Shown: positions 18,431 to 27,189 of the stretch, one piece after another
Numbering within the stretch: the stretch's first letter is position 1
Layout: each line of letters begins with the position of its first letter
The notes under the pieces: generated by a model
Databases searched by the model: none
Seen by the model: only the letters and a program-made list of their open reading frames with translations
Told to the model about the DNA's origin: nothing
Source of the DNA: Candidatus Omnitrophota bacterium
GTDB lineage: Bacteria > Omnitrophota > Gorgyraeia > 1-14-0-20-64-10
Assembly (NCBI GenBank): GCA_030651065.1
Contig: JAUSCU010000025.1
Coordinates: 1-36,898 of the forward strand
DNA: 36,898 nucleotides
Direction: 5' to 3'
Translations under genes and position numbers: made by a program

Positions 18431-18989
18431 AGGGGACCCCTAATGTTTCCAACTCCGTGGCGGCCTGCTCGATCCGCCGCTTGGTCTTGGAAAAGGTGGC
18501 ATTCAGGACGTTCAGAGGCACCAGCGCCAGGATCGCGATCATCAGGCCGAACCCGGTGGCGATCAGCGCCTCGGCGATGCCGCCGGTGATCGCCGCGGAG
18601 GCCTCCAGCTCCCGGCCGCCCAGCATCCCAAAGGCCCGGACCATGCCGGTCACGGTCCCCAGCAGACCCAGGAGGGGTGCCAGCGTCACGATCGTATCCA
18701 GCGTGGAGATCCAGCGGCTGTAAGACTCCAATTCCTCGGAGGCGGACCGCAGTAAAGCGGCGGACAGGAACCGGTCCCGGTTCACGAGCCCGTGCACCAG
18801 CACTCTCACCACCGGGTCCTGGCTGCGCCGCCCTTTCTTCAACGCCTCTTCCGTTTCCCCCGCCTCTACGTGCAGCAGCATCTCCCGTGCCAGATGGGGC
18901 TCCACTGTCTCGAGGTGGCGCAAAAGAAAGAGGCCCCGCTCGATCGCGACGGCGAGGCCCACGATAGAGACGATCAGTAGCGGCCACAT
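18387..18989 (-). CDS. MotA/TolQ/ExbB proton channel family protein (true start probably upstream)
   Basis: MWPLLIVSIVGLAVAIERGLFLLRHLE...LGLLGTVTGMVRAFGMLGG...GGIAEALIATGFGLMIAILALVPLNVL. Confidence 0.92.
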   Translation of the reverse strand: MWPLLIVSIVGLAVAIERGLFLLRHLETVEPHLAREMLLHVEAGETEEALKKGRRSQDPVVRVLVHGLVNRDRFLSAALLRSASEELESYSRWISTLDTIVTLAPLLGLLGTVTGMVRAFGMLGGRELEASAAITGGIAEALIATGFGLMIAILALVPLNVLNATFSKTKRRIEQAATELETLGVPYESTLRFSPTPSSN

Positions 18990-19024
18990 GACCGGGCCGC
19001 CTTTGAGGAACAGGGTGTAGAGGT

Positions 19025-19399
19025 TCAGGTGAGTGCCTTCTCCATGACCACTTCAAGATCGCTTAAGGGGGTGCCCTTCCGGAAAACTGCCGAGATTCCA
19101 AGGTCCTCCGCCTGCTGGATCATCTCGTCGGAGGTGTGCGCGGTAACCACGATGACCGGCAGCTCTTTCTTGATCCGCCGGATTCGCCTCAAGGTCTCAA
19201 TGCCGTCCACGCCGGGCATCCGCAGATCGAGGAAGACGACGTCCAGCGGGACCGTCTTGATAAGGTTCAGCCCCGTCTCGCAGTTGAGGGCGGTCATCAC
19301 CTTGTGGCCCCGCTTGCCGAACTGGAGGGAGGCCAGCGCGAGAAAACCTTCCTCGTCGTCGATGACCAGGATGCGCCGCGGAACAAACTTTTCGTCCAA
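19025..19399 (-). CDS. Single-domain response regulator receiver protein
   Basis: RRILVIDDEEGFLALASLQFGKRGHKV...VPLDVVFLDLRMPGVDGIETLRRIR...LPVIVVTAHTSDEMIQQAEDLGISAVFRKGTPL. Confidence 0.92.
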   Translation of the reverse strand: MDEKFVPRRILVIDDEEGFLALASLQFGKRGHKVMTALNCETGLNLIKTVPLDVVFLDLRMPGVDGIETLRRIRRIKKELPVIVVTAHTSDEMIQQAEDLGISAVFRKGTPLSDLEVVMEKALT

Positions 19400-19463
19400 A
19401 CAAGAGCCCCCTTATCCTTTGACTATACCCGAAACGCCCCGGGAACTGCAAATCCCGGCGGGG

Positions 19464-20477
19464 CTACGCGCGGGGACCGACGAGGTTGGCGGGCCGGTTC
19501 TCAAGGAAGCCGCGGAGGTTGAAGACGGTCGTCTCCAGGATCCTCTGGAGCGCTTCCCTGCTGTCGAACGCGATGTGCGGTGTGATCACCACATTCTCCC
19601 GGTGGAGCAGAATGTGGTTCTTGAGCAGCGTGATGAGCCGTTCCTTCGGGAAATCCTTCTCCAGGAGCTGCCTCTCCTCCTTGACCAGCTCCTCCCCCTC
19701 CAGCACGTCGAGCCCCGCGCCGCCGACCTTTCCCTGGTCGAGCGCCCACACCAGGGCATCGGTATCCACCAGCCCGCCCCGGGCGGTGTTGATGAGCAGG
19801 GCGCCCCGCTTCATCAGTGAGAAGGTTTTCCGGTTCATCAGGTGACGGGATTCGGCCGAGTAGGGCAGGTGCAGTGTGACGATGTCGGAGCGGCTCAGCA
19901 GCTCCGGCAGCTCGGCGTACCGGAAATCCAATACCTCGGCAAGAAACGGGTTTTTCTTCGAGTCGCAGGCCAGCACCTCCATGCCGAATCCCCGCGCCAT
20001 CTTGATCACGTGCAGGCCGATCTTGCCGGCCCCCACAACGCCGATCGTCTTGCCCTTCAGATCAAACCCCTGAAGCCCCTCCAGAGAGAAATCTCCCCGG
20101 ACCGTCCGCACGTAGGCCTTGTGCAGGTTGCGGGAGAGGGCCAGGATCAGAGCGAAGGTGTGCTCGGCGACGGTGTTCTCGCCGTAGGACGGGACGTTCG
20201 CCACCCGGATCTTCCGGGCACGGCAGGCTTTCAGGTCGATGTGGTCGAACCCGGTGGAGCGGGTGGCGATCAGCCGGGCTTTTCGGAGCTTAGCCAGTAG
20301 AGGGCGGGTCAGCCGGGAATAGATGAAGACCGACAGGATTTCAGCATCACGGGCGGACGGCAGCGTCCGCTCAGTGAGCGGTTCCGGAACGAACTGGACC
20401 TTCAGCCCCAGCGGTTTCAGCGCCCGGGCTAAGAACCTTTTTTCCCACGGTTCCGTCTCGAAAAAGACCGCTTTCAT
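19464..20477 (-). CDS. D-2-hydroxyacid dehydrogenase, NAD-dependent
   Basis: GKTIGVVGAGKIGLHVIKMARGFGMEVLACD...HLPYSAESRHLMNRKTFSLMKRGALLINTARGGLVDTDALVWAL. Confidence 0.93.
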   Translation of the reverse strand: MKAVFFETEPWEKRFLARALKPLGLKVQFVPEPLTERTLPSARDAEILSVFIYSRLTRPLLAKLRKARLIATRSTGFDHIDLKACRARKIRVANVPSYGENTVAEHTFALILALSRNLHKAYVRTVRGDFSLEGLQGFDLKGKTIGVVGAGKIGLHVIKMARGFGMEVLACDSKKNPFLAEVLDFRYAELPELLSRSDIVTLHLPYSAESRHLMNRKTFSLMKRGALLINTARGGLVDTDALVWALDQGKVGGAGLDVLEGEELVKEERQLLEKDFPKERLITLLKNHILLHRENVVITPHIAFDSREALQRILETTVFNLRGFLENRPANLVGPRA

Positions 20478-20481
20478 CTTT

Positions 20482-22599
20482 CTATTCCTTCCTTAACAGG
20501 ATCCGGACGTCCGCGGCGGCCGCCCCCTTCCCTTCAGCATAAGCGATCAGCGGGTTGATATCCAATTCCTCGATCTCCTCCAAATCCACCGCCAGCTGCG
20601 ACACCCGCTCGATGCACTCGATGAGTTTCGGGAGATCCGCCGGAGGCTGGCCGCGGAATCCCTGCAGGATCCGGAAGGACCGGAGGGACTTCACCATCCG
20701 TTCCGCCCCCAACTCCCGAACCGGCGCCAGGCGGAACGTCACATCCTTGAACACCTCCACATAGATGCCGCCCAGCCCGAATAGGAGCAGCGGCCCGAAT
20801 TGACGGTCCCGTTTGAGCCCCAGAATCATCTCGGTTCCCGGCGGCACCATCTTCTGGATGAGCACCCCATCGAGCCGGGCATCCGGTTGGCGAAGGCGCA
20901 CCGTGTCCAGGATTTCGCTGAATGTTTTCTCCGCCGCCGCCGTGTCCGGGATCCCCAGCCGCACGCCGCCCACATCCACCTTGTGCAGAACATCGGGGGA
21001 AAGGATCTTCATCGCCAGAGGGAACCCGGTCTTCTCCGCCGCGCGCCGGACCTCCTCCGGCGAGCGGGCGATGGCGAACGGAGGGACCGGCAAGCCGTAG
21101 GCTTCCATCATCGCGAGAGATTCAGCCTGGTCCAGCCAGACCCTCCCTTCCAACCGGGCCTTGCGGATCAGGACTTTGGCTGCCGCCTCGTCTACCCGGA
21201 ACCGCTTGACCATAGTGCGGGGCCGCTCAAGCCACTCCCGGTACTGGCTCATCCGGGCCAGCGCCCGGACGGCCGCCTCCGGAAACCGGTAATGCGGGAC
21301 CCGCTCCTCCCGGAGGATCCGGCTGCCGTTGGAAACGTCGGTCACCCCCATGAAGCAGGCCAGCACCGGCTTACGCGTCCCTTTCGCCGCCTGACCAATC
21401 ACCCGGGCGATCGCCTCCAGGTCGGTCATCGCCTGCGGGGTCGCCAGCGCGATGAGGCTGTCCACGTTGGGGTCCTCAAGGACCGCTCCAAGCGACGCCG
21501 CGTAGCGGTCTTCCCGCGCGTCTCCGACCAGATCCACCGGGTTGCGCGTCGACGCCGTGGGGGGAAGCGCCGTTTTTAACTTGGCGACGGTGCCGGCCTC
21601 CAGCGCCGGAAGCGTCAGCCCCTGCCGGATGCAGGAATCGGTCGCCATGATCCCGGGCCCTCCGGCGTTGGTCACGATCGCCACCCGCCGCCCAGCCGGC
21701 AGCGGCTGTTCGGAAAACGCCCGCGCGGTGGCGAACAGCTCCTCCACGGAATCCACTCGCATCACGCCGGCCTGCGCGAAGAGGGCGTCGTAGACCTCGT
21801 CGCTGCCGGCCAGCGAGCCGGTGTGGGAGGAGACCGCCTTGGCCCCCTCCGGGGTCCGGCCTGATTTGATCGCCAGCACCGGCTTGCCCTTCTTTTCATC
21901 CCCGGTAATCTCACGCGCTACCTCGATGAAGCGCCGGCCGTCGGCCAGATCCTCCAGGTACAGCAAAATCACTTTGGTTTGAGGGTCGTCCCTCAGCCCG
22001 ATCAGCAGGTCCACTTCGTCCAGACCGGCCTTGTTCCCCATGCTGATGATCTTAGAGAAACCGATCCCCTCGGACTTGGCGTACTCCAAAACCGCGGTGC
22101 AGAGGGCGCCGCTCTGCGAGAGAAACGCGATCGAGCCGGCCGCCGGCATCTCCTTGGCGAACGTGGCGTTCATGCGGACCGCCGGGTCGGTGTTCAGGAT
22201 CCCGAGGCAGTTCGGGCCGATCAACGGCAGGTTGTGCAGCCGAGCCTGCCGCTTCACCGCCTCCTCCAGCAGGCGGCCTTCCTCCCCGGTCTCTTTGAAC
22301 CCGGAGGAGATGACGACGATCCCTTTCACCCCTTTCTGCCCGCACTGGTCCACCACCTCCGGGACCAGCGGGGCTTTCACGATCACCACCGCCAGATCCA
22401 CCGGCCCGGGTATTGCGGCAAGGCTGGGATGGCAGATCATCCCCTCGATCTCTCGCGCCTTCGGGTTGACCGGGTAGATCTTCCCCTTGAAACCACCCAG
22501 GAAGAGGTTTTTCAAGACGGCGTGCCCCACGCTCGCTTCATCGCGAGAAGCACCGATCACCGCGACCGATTTAGGGGAAAACAAGGGGTCCAGATTCAT
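20482..22599 (-). CDS. Acetate--CoA ligase (ADP-forming)/acyl-CoA synthetase family, fused CoA-binding plus ATP-grasp (start at MNLDPLF)
   Basis: MNLDPLFSPKSVAVIGASRDEASVGHAVLKNLFLGGFKGKIYPVNPKAREIEGM...GPNCLGILNT...FLSQSGALCTAVLEYAKSEGIGFSKIISMGNKAGLDEVDLL. Confidence 0.92.
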   Translation of the reverse strand: MNLDPLFSPKSVAVIGASRDEASVGHAVLKNLFLGGFKGKIYPVNPKAREIEGMICHPSLAAIPGPVDLAVVIVKAPLVPEVVDQCGQKGVKGIVVISSGFKETGEEGRLLEEAVKRQARLHNLPLIGPNCLGILNTDPAVRMNATFAKEMPAAGSIAFLSQSGALCTAVLEYAKSEGIGFSKIISMGNKAGLDEVDLLIGLRDDPQTKVILLYLEDLADGRRFIEVAREITGDEKKGKPVLAIKSGRTPEGAKAVSSHTGSLAGSDEVYDALFAQAGVMRVDSVEELFATARAFSEQPLPAGRRVAIVTNAGGPGIMATDSCIRQGLTLPALEAGTVAKLKTALPPTASTRNPVDLVGDAREDRYAASLGAVLEDPNVDSLIALATPQAMTDLEAIARVIGQAAKGTRKPVLACFMGVTDVSNGSRILREERVPHYRFPEAAVRALARMSQYREWLERPRTMVKRFRVDEAAAKVLIRKARLEGRVWLDQAESLAMMEAYGLPVPPFAIARSPEEVRRAAEKTGFPLAMKILSPDVLHKVDVGGVRLGIPDTAAAEKTFSEILDTVRLRQPDARLDGVLIQKMVPPGTEMILGLKRDRQFGPLLLFGLGGIYVEVFKDVTFRLAPVRELGAERMVKSLRSFRILQGFRGQPPADLPKLIECIERVSQLAVDLEEIEELDINPLIAYAEGKGAAAADVRILLRKE

Positions 22600-22700
22600 A
22601 CCTCTATTGTACGGGGTTTTTCGTCCGGGTTTTATGACCTGGCTCATAGATTCAGCCGGACAAGCAAGGTATGCTGTTAGATGCAAGGAGGACGCCGACC

Positions 22701-23108
22701 ATGAAGATCAAGGAATGGATCACGCGGGAGATTGTCACCATCAAGCCGGAAGCGTCGGTGAAAGAGGCTTTCATGCTCTTGAAATCCATGGGGATCCGCC
22801 ACTTGCCGGTGGTCAAGAACGGCGTCCTGAAAGGAATCGTCACCGACCGGGACCTGCGCCGCCCGAAACTCTCGGACGTTTTCAAGAGCTGGGACCAGCT
22901 CTACCGGATCAACGACGAGATCCAGGTGGAAGACATCATGGCCAGCCCGGCCCTGACGATCTCGGAAGAGGCCACCATTCAGGAAGCGGCCAAGATCATG
23001 GCCAAGAACCGGATCGGGGCCCTCCCGGTCACCGACAAGAAAGGGAAGCTGGACGGCATCATCACGGAATCGGATATCCTCCGGGCCTTTGCCGCCGGTA
23101 AGAAATAG
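22701..23108 (+). CDS. Tandem CBS-domain protein
   Basis: MKIKEWITREIVTIKPEASVKEAFMLLKSMGIRHLPVVKNGVLKGIVTDRDLRRP...DIMASPALTISEEATIQEAAKIMAKNRIGALPVTDKKGKLDGIITESDILRAF; RBS GCAAGGAGG. Confidence 0.93.
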   Translation: MKIKEWITREIVTIKPEASVKEAFMLLKSMGIRHLPVVKNGVLKGIVTDRDLRRPKLSDVFKSWDQLYRINDEIQVEDIMASPALTISEEATIQEAAKIMAKNRIGALPVTDKKGKLDGIITESDILRAFAAGKK

Positions 23109-25530
23109 CGAAGAAAAGCTGACGGGCCTCTCCGCGCAGGAAGCCGCCCGCCGGCTCAAAATCGAAGGCCGCAATGAGCTGCCTTCCGGGAAATCCCGCA
23201 CGCCGCTCCGGCTAGCCTGGGAGCTCGTTCGGGAACCAATGATCCTGCTTCTGCTCGCCTGCGGGATCATCTATCTTTTCCTCGGGGACTTCCGCGAAGC
23301 CCTCCTGCTGGCCGCCTCCATCGGCTTGATCCTCGGGATCAGCCTTGTTCAGCAGGGCCGAACCGAGCGGGCGCTCCAAGCCCTCAAAGACCTCTCCGCT
23401 CCGCGCGCGCTGGTGATCCGGAACGGTAAGCGGACGCGGGTCTCCGCCCGGGAGCTGGTGCGGGAAGATCTCGTCGTGCTGATCGAGGGGGACCGGGTCC
23501 CGGCCGACGCGCGGGTGATCTCCTGCGCCCACCTCTCGGTGGATGAGTCCCTGCTGACCGGCGAATCGGCGCCGGTCCGGAAATCGGCCTCACCGGACCC
23601 CCTGCCTCCCCCGCGTCCCGGCGGGGAGGACCTCCCTTTTGTTTTCGCCGGCACCCTGGTTATCCAGGGAGACGGTCTCGGTGAGATTCACGCCACCGGC
23701 CTCCGCACCGAGATGGGAAAAATCGGAAAATCCCTGCAAGCCATCGGACGGGAGGAGACCCGCCTGCAAGGGGAGGTCCGGCGGATCGTCCGGATCTTTG
23801 CCGCGGCGGGACTTTCCGTCTGCGCGGGGGTGGCTCTCCTGCACGGGCTGCACAGCGGCAACTGGCTCCAGGGGTTCCTGGCGGGACTAACGCTGGCGAT
23901 CTCGCTGGTACCGGAGGAGTTCCCCGTCGTGCTGACCGTCTTCCTGGCGCTGGGGGCCTGGAGAATCTCCCGCCGCGGGGTGCTTACCCGCCGGGTGCCG
24001 GCCATCGAGATGCTGGGGGCCGCCACTGTTCTCTGCACCGACAAGACAGGCACCCTCACGCTCAACCGGATGCGGGTTCAGCGCCTGATGGCGGACAGCT
24101 CCGTATTTAACCTTCCCTCCGGGGAGATCGTCTCTGTGCCGGAGGGGTTCCGCGCAATGGTCTCCCGCGCCGCGCTGGCCAGCCATCCGGAAGCGTTCGA
24201 CCCGATGGAGCTGGCGATCCACGCCCTCTCAAAGCAGGCCCTGCCAGACGCGCGGCCGGAGAACTGGAAACTGGTACGCCGCTATCCCCTTTCCAAGGAG
24301 CTGATGGCGATGTCCCAAGTTTGGCAGCAGGAGAGCGGTCCCCTCCGGGTTGCTTCCAAGGGAGCGCCCGAAGCGATCGCGGATCTGTGCCGGATGCCGG
24401 AGGCCGCTCGCCGGCTTCTGCTGGAGGCGGCCCACGCGATGGCCCGGGATGGTTTGAGGGTCATAGGTGTGGCCGAGGGAACGGCCGCTTCCGGTCCCCT
24501 GCCGGAGCGGCAGGACCGGTTTTCCTTTTCCTTCCTCGGACTGATCGGCCTTTCCGACCCGATCCGGCCGGCGGTGCCCGCGGCGATCCGTGAATGCCGC
24601 GGGGCCGGCATCCGGGTCGTGATGATCACTGGTGACTATCCGGAGACCGCCCGCCAGATCGCCCGGCAGATTGGGCTGGAACCGCTGGATCAAGTTTTAA
24701 CGGGGCGGGAGATGGAGGCCCTGGACGACGCGGGACTGCGGGAGAAAGCCAAACAAGTCAGTATCTTCGCGAGGATCGTTCCGGAACAGAAGCTGCGGCT
24801 GGTCAACGCCTTCAAAGCGGACGGCGAGATCGTCGCGATGACCGGCGACGGCGTCAACGACGCGCCGGCCCTCAAGACGGCCCACATCGGCATCGCCATG
24901 GGCGGGCGCGGCACCGACGTCGCGCGGGAGGCAGCGTCGCTGGTGCTGCTCAACGACGATTTTTCATCCATCGTCCGGGCGATCCGGCTCGGCCGGCGCG
25001 TGTTCGACAATCTGCGCCGGGCGATGTCCTATCTCTTCGCGATCCACGTGCCGATCGCCGGCATGGCGCTGATCCCAGTTCTGCTGAGGGGGCCCCTGGT
25101 GCTGCTGCCGGTACACATCGTTTTCCTGGAAATTATCATCGACCCGGCCTGCTCGATCGTTTTCGAAGCGGAACCTGCGGAGAAGGATGTAATGAACCGG
25201 CCGCCGAGGAACCCGAAGGAGCCCCTATTTAACCGGAGCCGGGTAGCCAGAAGCCTTCTGCAGGGGGCAGCCATGCTGGGAATCGCGCTGGGGGTCTATC
25301 TCGCCGCGTGGGCACTCGGAAAACCGGAGTGGGAGATCCGGTCCCTGACCTTCACCTCGATGATCCTCGCCAACTTGGGGCTCATTCTGGTGAACCGCTC
25401 CGGAGGCGGGCTCACCGCGCTGCGTTCGCCCAACCCGGCCCTCTGGTGGGTGATGGGGAGCGCGCTGGCGGTGCTGGGTCTCGTTCTTACCGTGCCGTTC
25501 CTGCGGGAGATCTTCCGCTTCGCCCCTTAA
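23089..25530 (+). CDS. Cation-translocating P-type ATPase (P2-like)
   Basis: LTGES, CTDKTGTLTLNRM, MTGDGVNDAPALKTAHIGIAMGGRGTDVAREAASLVLLNDDF; PEEFP in TM4. Confidence 0.93.
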   Translation: MPPVRNSEEKLTGLSAQEAARRLKIEGRNELPSGKSRTPLRLAWELVREPMILLLLACGIIYLFLGDFREALLLAASIGLILGISLVQQGRTERALQALKDLSAPRALVIRNGKRTRVSARELVREDLVVLIEGDRVPADARVISCAHLSVDESLLTGESAPVRKSASPDPLPPPRPGGEDLPFVFAGTLVIQGDGLGEIHATGLRTEMGKIGKSLQAIGREETRLQGEVRRIVRIFAAAGLSVCAGVALLHGLHSGNWLQGFLAGLTLAISLVPEEFPVVLTVFLALGAWRISRRGVLTRRVPAIEMLGAATVLCTDKTGTLTLNRMRVQRLMADSSVFNLPSGEIVSVPEGFRAMVSRAALASHPEAFDPMELAIHALSKQALPDARPENWKLVRRYPLSKELMAMSQVWQQESGPLRVASKGAPEAIADLCRMPEAARRLLLEAAHAMARDGLRVIGVAEGTAASGPLPERQDRFSFSFLGLIGLSDPIRPAVPAAIRECRGAGIRVVMITGDYPETARQIARQIGLEPLDQVLTGREMEALDDAGLREKAKQVSIFARIVPEQKLRLVNAFKADGEIVAMTGDGVNDAPALKTAHIGIAMGGRGTDVAREAASLVLLNDDFSSIVRAIRLGRRVFDNLRRAMSYLFAIHVPIAGMALIPVLLRGPLVLLPVHIVFLEIIIDPACSIVFEAEPAEKDVMNRPPRNPKEPLFNRSRVARSLLQGAAMLGIALGVYLAAWALGKPEWEIRSLTFTSMILANLGLILVNRSGGGLTALRSPNPALWWVMGSALAVLGLVLTVPFLREIFRFAP

Positions 25531-25837
25531 GAAGCTTCCGGGTTTTTTCCGCGCGGCTCCACCCTTTGATCTCGGCTTCCCGCTTCAAGGCGGAACTTCG
25601 GGTGGACTGCGCTTCCCGGAAAACCAGCCGGACCGGTTTCCGGGAGCGAGTGTAGGCGCCCCCCTTTCCGGCGTTGTGGGTTTTGATCCGGCGGCCCAAA
25701 TCGGTCGTGATGCCGGTGTAAATCGATCCGTCGCGGCACCGGACCGCGTAAACGAACCAACGGGAAGGGGCTGCTTTTTTAAGCTTCAAGGGAGTGAAAC
25801 GGGCCAAACTGTCGAGAGTATTGTACCAACCGCGCAT
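25487..25837 (-). CDS. GIY-YIG nuclease-family protein (UPF0213-like)
   Basis: RWFVYAVRCRDGSIYTGITTDLGRRIKTHNAGKGGAYTRSRKPVRLVFREAQSTRSSALKREAEIKGWSRAEK. Start trimmed; 3' end overlaps the ATPase 3' end. Confidence 0.9.
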   Translation of the reverse strand: MRGWYNTLDSLARFTPLKLKKAAPSRWFVYAVRCRDGSIYTGITTDLGRRIKTHNAGKGGAYTRSRKPVRLVFREAQSTRSSALKREAEIKGWSRAEKTRKLLKGRSGRSPAGTAR

Positions 25838-25853
25838 GCTAAAATAAAAACGA

Positions 25854-26129
25854 ATGAATGGAAAACCTAAAAAAATAGGCCGGTCGCCGAACATAAGCTC
25901 CCATGAAACCCCCGGAGGATCGGTTATCCTCTCTCATGAAACGGGTAATCTCTTTTCACTCAATGTCACTGGAACGGAGATTTGGGATCACTGCAGAGAA
26001 GAGCGCTCTATCGATGAGATCGTATCGTTTATGAGCCAAAAATATGGCCTCCAAACAGAGGCTTTCCGGACCGAAATCTTGTCTTACGTGGAACAGCTGC
26101 AGCAGGCGGGTTTCTTCAGAATGCTCTGA
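25854..26129 (+). CDS. PqqD-like (RRE) protein, copy A
   Basis: GGSVILSHETGNLFSLNVTGTEIWDHCREERSIDEIVSFMSQKYGLQTEAFRTEILSYVEQLQQAGFFRML; typical PqqD winged-helix pattern. Confidence 0.85.
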   Translation: MNGKPKKIGRSPNISSHETPGGSVILSHETGNLFSLNVTGTEIWDHCREERSIDEIVSFMSQKYGLQTEAFRTEILSYVEQLQQAGFFRML

Positions 26130-26133
26130 GTCG

Positions 26134-27189
26134 ATGGACGCGAACCCCGTTATCCCAAAGTTGATTCGAGCCGCCCTTGAGAAGGAACCTTGCCTGAAGA
26201 TTTCCTCCACCGGCACAAGCATGCTGCCCACGATCCGCCCCGGCCAGACAATCTGGATTGCTCGAGTTCGGCCCGAAGAAATCCGGCCCGGAGATATCAT
26301 TTTGATCCAGAGCTCTTCGTCCTTGGTCCTCCACCGGCTCCACCGTATCGAAAAAAGAGAGGGCGCTTCGCCTGTTTTTATCACGAGCGGGGACGCCTCG
26401 GGAAAGCTGGATACCCCCTGCCGAGCCGAATCCATTCTGGCAAAAGTCATCAAGATTCAGGAGGATTCGGGAAGCGGTTTCCTGGATAAATTTTCCAATG
26501 GGTTTATCCGTTCTTACGAAAACCTCTTCGCTTTTCCATACCGGACCTATCAACGGTGTGTAGGAAAACAATGGTACGGCCTCCTTCACCGCACCGTCCG
26601 AAAAGTGTCGGGCGGACGTCCGGTGGCAGCCCCGCTGATGGCCCTTTTCCCAATGGGTTCCCGAGCCATGGCGTTGGTTCCCCTAAGGAGGGCCCTTCGA
26701 AGGAAAGCGGCTTCGCTCCATCGTTTTCTGCCGGGAGGAACCGTTGAAAAACGGGGAACGCCGGACTCCGTCGAGCCGATCCTCGAACTGTGGAACCGCT
26801 CCGTTCCCCATCCCTCCGGCGAAAGCGCAGACAACCTGAAAAAGGAGTTCCTTGCGGCTGATCTTCCCGGGCAAAACTCATTCTGTTTTACTTTTACACG
26901 GCACGGAAAGACGCTGGGATTCCTGTCGGGATACGGGAGTTCTATTCAAGCCATTGCCGTGGATCCTGATTTTCGAAGAAAAGGCATCGGCTCCGCATTG
27001 CTGGAGGCGCTGTTGAAAGAGGCCCGGCGGCGAGGGGTTCGACAACTGGTCGTCTCGAGAAATCAGGGTATTTTCCCTAAGGTGGAGTTTTCAAAGTATG
27101 AGTCTGTGGTGCTTTTCTTTTCACGATGGGGATTCTCCGTTGAAACGACCTGGGAGGGACAGCTTGTCTGCCTGAGGTTTGCGTTATGA
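26134..27189 (+). CDS. Fusion: S26 signal-peptidase-like domain plus GNAT acetyltransferase domain
   Basis: ISSTGTSMLPTIRPGQTIWIARVRPEEIRPGDIILIQSSSSLVLHRLHRIE...FITSGDASGKLD (Ser/His type); C-term IQAIAVDPDFRRKGIGSALLEALLKEARRRG. Start chosen at MDANPV after the PqqD stop. Confidence 0.85.
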   Translation: MDANPVIPKLIRAALEKEPCLKISSTGTSMLPTIRPGQTIWIARVRPEEIRPGDIILIQSSSSLVLHRLHRIEKREGASPVFITSGDASGKLDTPCRAESILAKVIKIQEDSGSGFLDKFSNGFIRSYENLFAFPYRTYQRCVGKQWYGLLHRTVRKVSGGRPVAAPLMALFPMGSRAMALVPLRRALRRKAASLHRFLPGGTVEKRGTPDSVEPILELWNRSVPHPSGESADNLKKEFLAADLPGQNSFCFTFTRHGKTLGFLSGYGSSIQAIAVDPDFRRKGIGSALLEALLKEARRRGVRQLVVSRNQGIFPKVEFSKYESVVLFFSRWGFSVETTWEGQLVCLRFAL

